Assembly: GCA_903772945.1 (NCBI GenBank)
Contig: CAICTM010000424.1
Coordinates: forward strand, 1 to 64,000
Reading direction: 5' to 3'
Length of the DNA stretch: 64,000 bases
DNA from: Seminavis robusta
Taxonomy: Eukaryota > Bacillariophyta > Bacillariophyceae > Naviculales > Naviculaceae
Below are positions 1 to 10,790 of the stretch, one piece after another. Position 1 is the first letter of the stretch. Each line of letters opens with the position of its first letter. The notes under the pieces were generated by a model. The model did not search any database, was not told the DNA's origin, and saw only the letters and a program-made list of their open reading frames with translations. The translations under genes and the position numbers were made by a program.

Positions 1-45
1 AAAAAAGTAAACTAACAAATAACGAAAGTCAATGAGGTGAGAGGC

Positions 46-372
46 TCATATGGAATTTGCATACAACCAGTGCAGGGATGGATCAAGCTTGTAGCCCTCC
101 TCAAAATCTATATGAGCGGGAAGTAGTAGCTGCCTTGGTTGTATAGTAGTGCGCGTAAAACAATAATGTGCTTTCTGGTACTGTAGAAAATTGTATGGGG
201 CATCTAACTGCTGTTTGGAAGGCCTCAAAAAGAGTGGAATAAAGGTGCTGCTAGAACGTCGCAGCTGCAAGGCTTGGTGCCAAACCGATTGAGAGTTAAG
301 CAGATGTATACCTACTCCAGCTATCTGTAGCTGCTCAAGCTGGGGGGTGAACTGTGTATTGCAAATGTCCAT
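46..372 (-). CDS. hypothetical protein, 108 aa
   Basis: An ATG-started frame of 108 codons at the left edge of the window. I recognise no domain, signal peptide or membrane segment. The protein is rich in Gln, Leu and aromatic residues. It lies in an AT-rich stretch beside a decayed tandem repeat, where chance frames are less likely to stay open because stop codons are AT-rich, and that is the only argument for it. It could equally be a remnant of a mobile element. No neighbouring gene helps to interpret it. Confidence 0.2.
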   Translation of the reverse strand: MDICNTQFTPQLEQLQIAGVGIHLLNSQSVWHQALQLRRSSSTFIPLFLRPSKQQLDAPYNFLQYQKAHYCFTRTTIQPRQLLLPAHIDFEEGYKLDPSLHWLYANSI

Positions 373-1192
373 TGCAAAACGTTGTTTTTGTTGACTGTTG
401 GCAGTCGTTATTTTACTGTTGTACTGGGACTTTAAATAAATTTTTTCTAAAATAAAAATGCAAAAACGAATTCATTTTAATGTAAAAATATGATGTTTTT
501 GACGATTTTACCAAACATATTTATATAGCTACATTGCACGACAACATTACGCGACTCTATTACAAAATTTATAGATAATTCTAACACATAAGAACATAGC
601 TCTAACACATCAGATCACAGCTCTGACCCACAAAATATAGTTCTAATCGCGAAAATGTAGCTCTATTGCGCGAAAAATGTAACTCTAACGCAATGATGTA
701 TACTTCTATCACCCAAAAATATAGCTTGGCAGCTAAATTGCATGGCATAATACAGACAAAGTTCCACGTATGACACGACAATAAATGCATTTCATATGAC
801 AACAAAAAGCTAACATACATTGGAATAGTTCTGTGACGCGTCTCACCAGCACAGAAATCTTACACAGTTCTAATATGCTACAACAACAAATCTAAAACAC
901 GTGATAGTGTAGTCCTAACACACAAACGCCAAAATGTAGTAGACTCTCTTAACGTACCAGACTGATTCAGAAAATCTGACAGCATGCGAAATCTCCTCTC
1001 TTTTTAGCTCCTGGTGAGTCGAATTTGTTATTTACATTGTTTTGCTTTTGTACTCTCACTGGGCCCCATATCCCAGCTCGAATGGCTTCTGGCCGGCCGG
1101 GGACGCTCGCGCCGCCGATATACCCAGGTTGCTGAAACGTGGATAGGAGAAAGATACAAGTCGCGAGTCTTCAGTCATGGACAGTTAACTAG
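373..1192. other. intergenic, AT-rich
   Basis: Apart from the decayed repeat at 540-960 I see no gene here. Composition turns GC-richer near 1080. Confidence 0.5.
540..960. repeat. decayed tandem repeat, about 21-nt period
   Basis: Between about 575 and 735 the sequence repeats a unit close to AtgTAGCTCTAACrCrcAAAA at roughly 19-24 nt spacing, at least six times, with substitutions and small indels. Weaker copies appear near 860-945. The block is AT-rich and has no credible gene. Confidence 0.55.
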
Positions 1193-2394
1193 TTGTCACA
1201 GGCAAACAACCCATGCAGTAGAAGAGAACAAGGCAAAGTTCTTCGTTGTGTGGGCAGACCCCACCCATGGTACCATCATTGTGTCATCCTCATGAACTCC
1301 AAGGATGTGGATCTTTGCTTCTTGGGTTATAATTTGGACAGATTTCGGGAAGTCACGGTTGAGGAAATCCGGCAACATTTGCCCCTTCCACGGGATACCA
1401 TTCATGTATATCGCCATTGCGAGGACGACCAAGCGAGAAATGCTCAGACCATCCAGCTTTGTCTTTCCCAGCGAAGAAGTCGAAACTCAATGGGAGCATG
1501 TCAAGACAATTCAGCAGGAAGATTTCTGCCGTGTGCTGACGCACTGTGGTTCTACCCTTCTCTTCAAGGCTTGCTCAAGACTCACTTCCGTGGAGGTTTT
1601 GGAGTACATTTGTAATGCACACCCTGAGGCAATGCAACGTTCTGATGTTTATCGAAAGCTGCCTTTGCACCAAGCTTGTGAAGTTGATGCGTAGGGGGGT
1701 GAAAGAATTCGGTTTCCTTATGCAAAGATATCCAGAAGCACTCAGGCGTCGCTCCAGTTCTTGGCATGCCACTCCATCATTTGCTTGATAAAAATCCAAG
1801 CCTACATACCCAGAAGCACTGCAGATCCATGGTAGCAGTGGTTGCTTCCACTTCACGCAGCGTGCTCGTGGCACTCACACCCGGATGTCATTCAATAGCT
1901 TGTCTCCCAGTATCCAGCAGCACTACCGGTACGAGAGCCTGATACCTCATTCCTTGAGTTTGAAATTTTTCGTAATGGATATGCTGGAGCGAAGGATGGT
2001 ACTGCTGCGACCCTTCCCTGAGGCACTCTTGGATTCGGAGACACTGCTGGAGAAACTTCAACGGGAGTTTACTGATTTCCCTCAGCTTCAAATACGGGAT
2101 AGAATCCTCGAGTTCGCTCCCATGGCTAAACGAGAAATATACCTGACCAAATCCTTGGCATGGCTTGATATCAACTGTGAATCCTTGCAAGCCCTTCGAG
2201 CATTGGCGGCAGTGGCTCTCCTTCATCCAACACAACCTCTGCTCCATGAATGCACTGTGCATCTGGAATCATGGTCCCAGTCACAAAGGGTCGCAGCTCG
2301 TCAGGAGCTCCAGAGGGTTTCTGATTCGCTCGATGAAATGATGGAAGATGCCCGAAGATTTGATGAAGAGAATGACCTCGAAAACTACTATTAA
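1193..2394 (+). pseudogene. frameshifted ankyrin-type repeat gene
   Basis: Consecutive coding pieces in different frames read as one protein. Frame 2 gives a plausible N-terminal part (VTVEEIRQHLPLPRDT, about 1345-1395). Frame 0 then gives an ankyrin-like stretch with SVEVLEYICNAHPEAMQ and LPLHQACE (about 1590-1685). Frame 1 continues with EFGFLMQRYPEALR (about 1708-1750). Frame 2 gives GMPLHHLLDKNP (about 1763-1798). Frame 1 resumes with a YPEALQ motif from about 1807 and runs to a stop at 2394, ending in an acidic tail. The YPEAL(Q/R) and LHxAC motifs are typical of stramenopile ankyrin proteins. At least four frame changes within 1 kb and no intron-like boundaries argue for a pseudogene. 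An accumulation of sequencing indels is the alternative. Confidence 0.6.
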
Positions 2395-2610
2395 TAGGTG
2401 GCTAGTTTCTTTATTGTAGAGTTGCAATGCAGAAACTATACTAACGCCCAGGATGCCAAACTCCAAGCTAGCTTGCGACAAGAATTCAATATTTCATAAC
2501 CCCCGGTATTCGCTTGCATTCCTCGTAGAGGAGCTTCTCGCTGTCTGGGATCTCGGGGGCAGAGAACCACCAGCCAACGCGAGTGGGATTGCATGCTGTG
2601 CTATAGCTAG

Positions 2611-5600
2611 TCATTGCTTGTGTTTCCCTGCTTGCATTGGAAGGCGGTCAACGAGCTCCTCGTCCATCAACAGAATACGGTCGAGTCTCACCTTAAGGGT
2701 CAACTTCGTCTACTAGCTGGCATCAGGTTCTCGCTAGTTGTACAGTGGCCTAACAATAGTTCTTACGGTAACATCATCGAATCGGCCAAAGTCAGCAAGA
2801 CTCATACTGATTTGCACGGCTGTTTTGACTGCGTTGACCTGTCAGGCGTTTGGCAAACAAAATATATGTGAGTTGAGTGACAGTCAGTGAAACCAGCCCT
2901 TCCCAAAGCACTAGCTATCCTCGTACCTCAACGTCGCCTTGCCACCCATCAACTTGATTGTAATCCGCGATGAATCCAATGCAAAATTGCAAGATTCCCG
3001 CGTCCAAACCACTGGGGAAGAAGAAGGGTGCGTCGGTGATCGCTTCCCGGTTGATCGTGACACGAATATCGAATTGACGTGATCCAATTCCCCCGTTGGT
3101 CAAGTCAGCTCCATCGTCTTGCGGTGCGACCAATTCTATAAACAGGTATGCGTTGCCTTCCGTGATATCGTTGGCGTCTCGCCGACAATCCAGGCCATCA
3201 TAGAGAATGTACCCCACAGACGAATCCAAGATGTAGTCGCTGATTTCATACTCGAGTTTCACTTCGTCTTCGCTCCATTCGTGTGTCACTGACCGAATCC
3301 CGTACTGAGCCTCCAATCCCAAATCTGGCGGATCATCACGGTCACTCCCCGTCGTGGTGTCAATCAATATGGTGCAACGTTGATATTCCAGGCATCCCAA
3401 AGGGTCGTCTCCAAAACACCCTCCATCTACCCAGCAGCACTCTGCTCCGGCACAAGCTTCGCGACATTTGTCGACGCCAACATCAGCAATGCCTCGGGGA
3501 GAACAAATATCATCCAAAACGCCTGGAGGTGCAGTTACGCGAGAATTAACGGGCGCCACAGTGATAATGGTATCGGAATTGCCTGTGCAAGATGAGTATG
3601 AAAGACAAGCTAGAAAGTTGTCGCGATAGCATGTTGAGGTGGGATCCGAGCAACAGAGGGCGTCAGCACAGTCTCGCCTGCAAGAGGGTCGTGAGTTTGC
3701 ACAACGTTCATCCAAATCCGCGGGTGCTACGGGCACATCAACGGAGCTGTCTTTGAGATTTTGACAAGGGGCAAAATCCAAGCAAGTGTCAAGCAGTTCG
3801 GCGACACAAGATTCCTCTTCCTGATAACAACAGGAAACAATGGAGCACGCTTGTATACATTCTTGCCGGTTGATTTCAAGCTGGGCTTTGCTACAGATCC
3901 GATCCAAGTCATTCGGAGCAGGGAAAAACAAGCCTTTCAAGGCATGACACTTCGCATAGGCAAAGCATCCAGGCAGTTCTCCTTCAAAGCAGCCGCTAAC
4001 CCCATAGTAAGGGTTGCAGCAGTCCCGCGCACTTTCACAAGCAGCTTCACAGGCTGCAGTATCATCTTGCACGAAAAGTGGTGCTGAACAAACTTCTTCC
4101 ATGAATGCCAAGTTCTTTGGGAGTTTCGTGGCTGCGCCATATTCGTGATGCCGATCGACGACTTTAATTAGTGGAATTCGAGCTGGATGAATTGTTTGCA
4201 GAGCTTTCAATGACCGTACCTTCGCCAGGCGCCAATGTAGTATTTGCACTGGCCGTCGAGTTGGTTGCCACACTAACGCTGGTGGAACCCGCAGTCGGTG
4301 GGCTCGTGGGGGCCAACGTAGTTTCGACTGTCTCGACGGGTGCAGTCGGTGAGGTCGTCGGAGCCAGCGTAGTCTCGTCCGTGTCGACGGGTGTGCTTGT
4401 GTCGCTGTCCGTTGCTGTGGCGTTGTTGTTGTTGTTGTCGGTGTCAGAGTCGCTTTCGTTAGTTGCCGTGTTCCCAGTGTCCGTGTCGCCAACGGCCCCA
4501 CTGTCCGTGTTGTTTGCGGTCGTGGTTTGCTCGACCTCATCATCCGTGTCTGCGGTTCCACCGTCTGTAGCGTTTGTGTTTGTAGCAGTGCCCCCGTCTA
4601 CATCGTTTTCTCCCGTGTTCCCATCATCTGCTCCATCAGGAGGAGTTGTGATTGAGGCATTGTTGTTGCTTCCCTCGCTGTCAGGATCCACTTCTATCGG
4701 TGCGTCCGTTTCTGGCATGACACACCAACTGCAGTCGCAGCCACAGAGATACTCTGGCCCACAGTCAAATTGGAACTGTTGAATGTCGCACAATTCCTCT
4801 GGGATCAAACCCGTCAAACTGTTATTGTACAAAATGACATGCTGCAAGGCTGCGGCTGCCAAACCACCCAGCTCTTCCGGGATCGGACCCGTAAAAGCGT
4901 TTTCGTACAACCACAAACTCTCCAGCTGTGTCAACAAGCCCAGTTCACTCGGCAGAGTTTCATTGAACTGATTGCCCACCAATCCCAAAAATTTGAGGTC
5001 TCCCAACTTCCCCACTTCGCTGATCAGAGATCCTTCGATCTTATTATTGTACAAGTGTAATTCTTGCAGCTTGGTCATGGCTGCGATTTGGGTCGGGAGA
5101 GTCCCCACAAATTGATTGTTGTCCAGGGACAAAATTTCCAAATTCGATAGTATCCCCAGTTGCCAGGGCAAAACTCCCGAAAATTGATTGTCATGGAGTA
5201 GCAGCGACGTGAGCGTATCACCCCACGTTTGAATATCCTTGAGCAGCATGCCACCGAGTTGATTGTGCTGTAGATGCAACTGTTCCAAATGGGACATCCA
5301 TGCCAAATCGTCCGGCAAGTTGCCCGAGAGTCGATTGTGACTTGCATCCAAAATGCGCAAATTGTCGAAAAAGAGATTGTACTCTTGGTTGGGTATCGTC
5401 CCCGATAGGAAATTGTGTGCCAGACTGAGTCGTTCCAGTTGTTGCAACCGGACCATTTCACGGGGAATGGTGCCAAAGAGTTTATTGTTGTTCATGACCA
5501 GGACCTTGAGACTGGTGAGAAGCGCCAGCTCGGGTGGAAAACTCCCCACAAGATTCATTCGCGGAAGAATGAGTTGTTGAATTTGTGGAAAAGGGGGCGT

Positions 5601-7502
5601 AGTAGCAGCAGCAGCAGTAGCAGTAGCATTGGCATCTTGCAAATGTCGTAATCCTCCTCGCAACAGTCGTTCGTTGTGATCAAAAATGTTATTGCTACTT
5701 CGACTTTTTGTTGTCGAAATGATCGGTGCCGATTGCACCGCGGGAACGGTGGCATTGGTGCCTTGCAACGATCCCCCCGTAGCCGTAGGAATCAATCCCA
5801 CCTCACAGTAATTGGCAACCCCCAGGTCTCCCCCGATACTCCCCCAGTTGCATTCGCTGTCATTGTAACTCAACCATTGATTGGAGAATTTGGGATTGCT
5901 AATGGCCGAAGTGGTCCAGTTTTCGCCCCGCAATCCGTAAAAGACCGTGGCCATGGCAAATCGTTGAACTTGTCGTTCGGGCGAATAACTGTCCAAATTG
6001 GGATCCTCTTGCATCCATTCGTATGCACGTGCTTGTGGACTGTTGGCATGACTCTCGTTGCGCAACATGGCTTGTGTCGTCAAGGGCAAGTTGGTATAAA
6101 AGGGCAGATACGGAAAAGAATCGGTGGGAGCTGCAGTGGGTTCTTCCCCGCTGTCTTTATTCCAAACGAGGAAATGGAGTGGTAGAAAAATGGCACAGGA
6201 AATGGCAGCACAACAGAGAATAATGGCAGTCATGCCAATGGTCCAGGCGCCCCAATCATGTGCCCGTTGGCTCTTGCGGAGGGAGCGGTTACTGGGTTGT
6301 CGCTGTTGTTGTTGTTGTTGCTGTAGTGGATCTTGTTCTTCGCCTCCCGGTGATTCTTGCATCATGACGTATTCTTCGACATGGTCGTGATCAAAATCAC
6401 TCCGGGAACTGAGTTGTTCCGGTGTCCGATCGACAATCAATAATGGATTGGTATCATCGTACGGTGCCGATTGGGGTGAATCCAAAAACTGGTTGTTGTC
6501 TTCGGAACTACTGTCTTCGGTTTGTGGTGAGGAGGATTGGTTCGGATTGTAATAGGGAGCGTCACTCCGGCGACTGCTTTCGTGCAAAGGTCTTCGACTG
6601 CTTTCATTCAGACGACTGCTCTCGTTCAAGGGTAGTCGACTGCTGCTTCCTTGTAGTCGACTGCTGCTTCCTTGAAGACGATTGCTGTTGTTTCGTCGCC
6701 TCGTACTGTCATACATGCTTCCTTCGCGGGCACTGTCATCTCTCCATTGGGGCATGGCTTCCGCGGGGTCGTTCCAGTCGGGCAATACATCACCACTGCC
6801 CTGACTATCACTTTGAAAGGAAGGCTGTCGTTGTGGCAGTTGTAATTCATCTCCATCTTCCCACTCTTCGTCGTCATCATCATCATCTTGCCATTCGTCG
6901 TCTTGTGGTGGTGGTGGTGACACTACGGGTGGTGGTGATGATGTGGGAGGAGTGGACTTGTAATCTCCCGATCCCATGAGTGGTATTGCATCGCCGTCGT
7001 CGGCATGATCCGTCAAGGAATCGTTCCCTTCCAAATGACCCACATCAATGAGAGGTGCCGAGCGTTTTGCTGGTGTTGTTGTTGGAGTAGTACTAATAAA
7101 TCCAAAGAGGTCGCCACTACTGCCTTCATTGGATTTCTCATCTCGCAGTGTATAACTGTCACTGAGATTGTGAAGGGTGGCATCTTCATTGGCCCAGAAA
7201 ATGGAATCTTCTTCTTCTTGTGACAGTTCCGTGGTCGTCGATGGTTGACGACTGGCTTCACTCATGCGTCGCGGATCTGTCTTGCGTTGCAATTGGTCTT
7301 CTTCCAGTGAACCATCACTGTCCTCCACGTCGCCGCGAGACGAAATTTCTTGCAATTCTTGTTTCAATTCGTCCAAATCATTCTGCAGCTCTGTTTCCAA
7401 ATCATCCAACCGTTTCATGTTGAGACTGCCATTGAGCTTCTCTTCTTCCTCGTCGTCGTCGTTTTCGTCCGCAAAGGGATTCGCATAATACGGGTCGGCC
7501 AT
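2611..7502 (-). CDS. LRR membrane protein with four 8-cysteine modules (four-exon model, 1562 aa)
   Basis: The proposed exons are 7502-4220, 4161-2927, 2838-2767 and 2709-2611; all junctions are GT-AG and keep frame. I chose the ATG at 7502 (MADPYY) because the longer upstream frame has no ATG. Residues 1-415 are acidic, Ser- and Gln-rich and probably cytoplasmic. A transmembrane helix spans about 418-446. A juxtamembrane domain with WMQEDPNLDSYSPERQVQRF follows, then LRRs of the xxLxxLxLxxNxLxGxIP type at about 640-910, closed by CGCDCSWC. Next come a Thr/Asp/Asn-rich linker (925-1095) and four modules with eight Cys each (1119-1358). A beta-rich C-terminal domain completes the protein. The topology would be type II, with LRRs outside. 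The 58-nt intron joining LRR and Cys-rich parts is my inference; without it there would be two genes. The last two small exons are less certain. The function is likely surface recognition or adhesion. Confidence 0.68.
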
Positions 7503-8099
7503 GATGGATTGATTGATACTGATGATAAAGATCTGTGGACTCAGTTGTCTTGACTTGATTCTTGCTGCAGCTTCCGACGGAATAAACTGAGGGGTATATG
7601 TATACAGTATAGTATAACCCAAGAAGAGATTGTCACGTGTTCCTGAAAGCGGAGCTTAATGGAATCGAAGGGTATCAGGAGACTGGCTCTATCTATGGTA
7701 CCTGTATGGATGGATGTATCGGTATACCCCCAGCAAGAGTTGAATAATCAGATATCAGACGGGATGATTAGCAAAACACTGCTATTAGCAATGGACTCGA
7801 CTGTCACTCGACTTTCACTTCTATCCTTTGCCGTGATGTGGCCTGGCTTGAAACTTGGCGAACAAAAAAAGAGCACTTCACGCATTTGGTTGCAGTCGTC
7901 CATCGAGCCAGAGACATAAGTCATTTTCGATGACCATCCGCCATTTTTGAGCAAAAGATCTCTCGCTTGCTGTAATTATTACTTTATTATGGTCTTTATT
8001 CGTGCTCGGAAGGCTTGGCCCGAGCATGCCACATTTTTTTATCCCGGACACTTTCGAGATGGTCAGATGGGATCAAACAAACTCAATGGGACCTTCTTA
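7503..8099. other. intergenic, upstream of the LRR/Cys-rich gene
   Basis: I see no credible gene. A short repeated ATCA/TCAATCAATC tract lies just upstream of the ATG at 7502. Confidence 0.5.
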
Positions 8100-8596
8100 T
8101 CGAACTCGATTGGGCCAGAGAGAATGGTTGGTTGCCCTGGGATGAAAGTATGCAGCAAAAAAAATTGCCATGTGGGCCTACCGTACCGGTATGCAGCAAA
8201 TTGTGTGCGGGTTGCGTGACCATGGAATCAGAGTACATGCATGATCTCACGTGGGCACTTGGGAATTCTCTGCATGCGACGAAGCAGCTAGCTAGCTAGC
8301 AATGGGGCATACGATATGGGAGTGTTGCAATGGGCTCATAAATGCATGACAATGGCTGGCTGTTCATGGTGGACTTGCTACTAGCCAAGCAGCTGCCAGA
8401 GGGGGCAATTTTGACATTGGAAATGCTGAAATGGGCCACCGTAGTGAGATTGGAATATACAGTACCACCCTGGAAAGAAATGTAAGGTTTTGCAGCTGCT
8501 GAGGGTTGGGATTTGAGACCCTTTAGAAAAGGGCTGAATGAGAGTGGCCGTCCAGTACGGTAGGAAGAGCTGAATGGGTGAGAATTGGTGCAGGTG
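8100..8596 (+). pseudogene. ankyrin-like ('NGCPW' family) gene remnant, cut by a retroelement
   Basis: Scattered frames on the plus strand keep the family signature: LDWARENGWLPWDES near 8106-8150, TWALG near 8250, VLQWAHK near 8321-8342 and LTLEMLKWA near 8413-8440. These match the 27-residue repeats of the intact genes at 27062-28396 and 46708-48366, but stops and frameshifts separate them. The remnant stops where the repeat of the retroelement begins at 8597, and I find no continuation beyond 15701. It was probably already decaying when the element arrived. Confidence 0.55.
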
Positions 8597-8814
8597 ACGA
8601 GCGCCGACAAGCGGCGCTCGCCTAGAGCAGCACTGCACGACTAGTTGAGTAGAGTAGGGTGGTGGAGAGACTCGGCCATTTACTGAGCCGACCGTCTCCG
8701 CTACCCAGGGGTGCCGCTCGTGATTGCTAGAATCCCGAGCGGGAACCAAGGCACGAATGAGGCAGTCCCGCGGGATGTGAGTCCCGCGTGATTGTACGAC
8801 ATTCGGCCAACCCA
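8597..8814. repeat. split direct repeat B2 of the retroelement
   Basis: This near-identical copy of 9269-9487 forms the 3' end of the element in coding orientation. Near its edge it holds a perfect 7-bp stem (GAGCGCC / GGCGCTC) around a 7-nt loop at about 8599-8620. In the other B copy one arm is shortened by a base. Confidence 0.85.
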
Positions 8815-8828
8815 GGGAGGGAGAGGTG

Positions 8829-9269
8829 GGTTAATCTATTCTAGTTCTTGCTTGCAGCTCGGCTGAAGGAAGAATTGTGAGCAGAGAAGGAGACAACCTT
8901 CTTGCGATCGACTGTTCAATGGCTGACAGAGAGAGTTGGACCGGTCTTGCATGTTGTGTTCATTCAAGGTTGCTATCTGTGAGCGGTCTTCGAGGGGTGC
9001 TATTGCCTTAGAGCCGATCTTGCGAATGGAGGCAGACATAGCGACATGTATGTGGGGTATCCATTTCAGGAACGCAGGTGATGACCTGAGAGATGTAGAG
9101 ATGTACTTGATGTGTAGGAGCGAAGTGTGGGATCGATTTTGTGTTTTGTGAGATGGTACAGTTTGGAACTGTGAGTCGAGTCACTCGTCGAAGAACCCAT
9201 GAGGGTTCAGGTTTGCGAGGAAGATAAGGATCGGATCGTTGTCCTCTTTTGCGTGCGGCTGCTCGACAA
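8829..9269. repeat. split direct repeat A2 of the retroelement
   Basis: This is a near-identical copy of 15257-15701, with only a handful of substitutions and 1-bp indels. It is separated from the B copy on its left by 14 bp and directly abuts the B copy on its right. Confidence 0.88.
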
Positions 9270-9487
9270 CGAGCCCGACAAGCGGCGCTCGCCTAGAGCA
9301 GCCTGCACGACTAGTTGAGTAGAGGATGTGGTGGTGGAGAGACTCGGCCATTTACTGAGCCGACGTCTCCGCCTACCCAGGGGGTGCCGCTCGTGATTGC
9401 TAGAATCCCGAGCGGGAACCAAGGCGCGAATGAGGCAGTCCCGCGGGATGTGAGTCCCGCGTGATTGTACGACATTCGGCCAACCCA
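9269..9487. repeat. split direct repeat B1 of the retroelement
   Basis: This is a near-identical copy of 8597-8814. It joins A2 at 9269, where GCTCG and CGAGC form a dyad around four bases (about 9261-9274). That matches the A-B junction expected in a circular intermediate. Confidence 0.85.
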
Positions 9488-9589
9488 AATAGCCAAAGGC
9501 AGAACAGGGTGGGAGCGTAGCGGGGTGGGAAAGTTTGAGAGACCGAGAGGAGGCAAGGTCTCTCTGGAGAAAGGTTGGACTAAGGGAGA

Positions 9590-10790
9590 TTAGTCCTCGT
9601 AGAGTTCCGCGTGAAGGAGGATCTCTGCGATAGTAGCAGGCGCCTGAGCAGGCGGGAGGAACTTGTCGTAGGATCCCGCCTGGAAGGTGTAGGCACCATG
9701 GGCCAGCATTTTCTGGGAAGAGTGATGCGTGATGGTGGCGGCATGGATGCGAGTTAGCGCAACATGGCGTCTGGCTGCCATCGACCGAGGAGGCGGATGG
9801 CATCAGAGTCCACATTGGCGCAGAGGAGAGCAGTGGCGCCGCCCGGACGGAGGGGGCGAGCGGAGACTTTCATGTGGTAGATTCCGGTGGTCCGTTCGAG
9901 CCGCTTTGCGGCAGCACGGAGGGCATCGGTGACGAACTTGGGCTTGACGTTGTACCATTTCTTACGGACGGAGTTGTAGTGTTTGTAGAGTGGAGTGGAG
10001 GCGCGAGCCTCCACTGGAGTGTTGAGAGTGATGTGTGCGGAGCGGATGTGACGGACGAGACGAGCGAGGGATTTGACAGGACAAAGCCAGGAGTCAGCGG
10101 TAGCCCGGTGAACCACCGACTCGCCTTTGACGGCATTCTTTTGGTCAGTGAATGTCAACGAAGACGCGGTGAGGCGACTGGGGTCAGACACGTCATTAAA
10201 AGAGATCTTGTCAGCGGTGACTTGGAGGCGACCCGCGATGGTGAAGGTGATGTCCTCAAGGAGAAAGGCCTGGCTTCGGGCCTCAGGGTCACTGGTGTCG
10301 AGGTATTCAGAAGGGCGGAGGAGCCAGAAGAAGGCGCAGATGCAGAGGTCCCGAGTGTGTTGGTTGACAGTGCCCCGGACGGGGTCAACGTAGTCGAGAG
10401 CGGAGAGCATTTCTTGGAGGATGGAGATGTTGGCAGGGTAGGCCCGGTCGGGAGGTCCGTCACCGTCATGGAGTCCTTTGTAGTAACCAGTGAGTATGGG
10501 ATGGAGCTTTCCGTCGGAGCCGAGTCGGGGATCAGGCTGGTCCAAGTTGGATATCCCCTCGCCGACGGCGTGAAGGGCTTTGACCACTGTGTCAGCTCGG
10601 ACAGCGTTCGACACGCGGTAGTTGTGGGCGAAGGCAAGGAGGTAGCAGATACGGACCTCGGGCTCAAGGATATCACGGAGGGTTGCGTGGACCTTGTGGC
10701 GATCGCAGAATTCACACCAGCGCCCGAAGGTGCGGTTGCGGGCCTGAGCGGTCTTGGAGACGATGCTTTTGGAGGCAACTTGCAGCGAAG
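9590..10790 (-). pseudogene. tyrosine recombinase of the retroelement, broken at the catalytic tyrosine
   Basis: The last gene of the element. The frame ending at 9754 contains the box I arginine motif (FFWLLRPSEYLDT, about 10300-10330) and the C-terminal box (SARPLRPGGATALL followed by LLGRWQPDAMLR). Together these are diagnostic of a phage-integrase-like tyrosine recombinase of the DIRS type. The nucleophilic tyrosine normally follows directly after MLR; here the next codon is TAA. The protein tail (HAATITHHSSQKMLAHGAY onward) continues in another frame down to 9590. Upstream, the coding frame reaches beyond the first in-frame ATG at 10614, back to about 10790, where a frameshift separates it from the RNase H part. 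The enzyme would have inserted circular cDNA at the target site. This copy cannot make an active protein as written. Confidence 0.8.

Noticed and set aside
2453-2871. Plus-strand small frames of 85-87 codons
   Set aside because: No recognisable content; the minus strand here carries two short in-phase exons of the LRR/Cys-rich gene.
4171-4782. Plus-strand 203-codon open frame rich in Val, Ser and Leu
   Set aside because: It is the antisense of the low-complexity Thr/Asp/Asn linker of the LRR/Cys-rich gene; the simple codon pattern keeps the opposite strand open.
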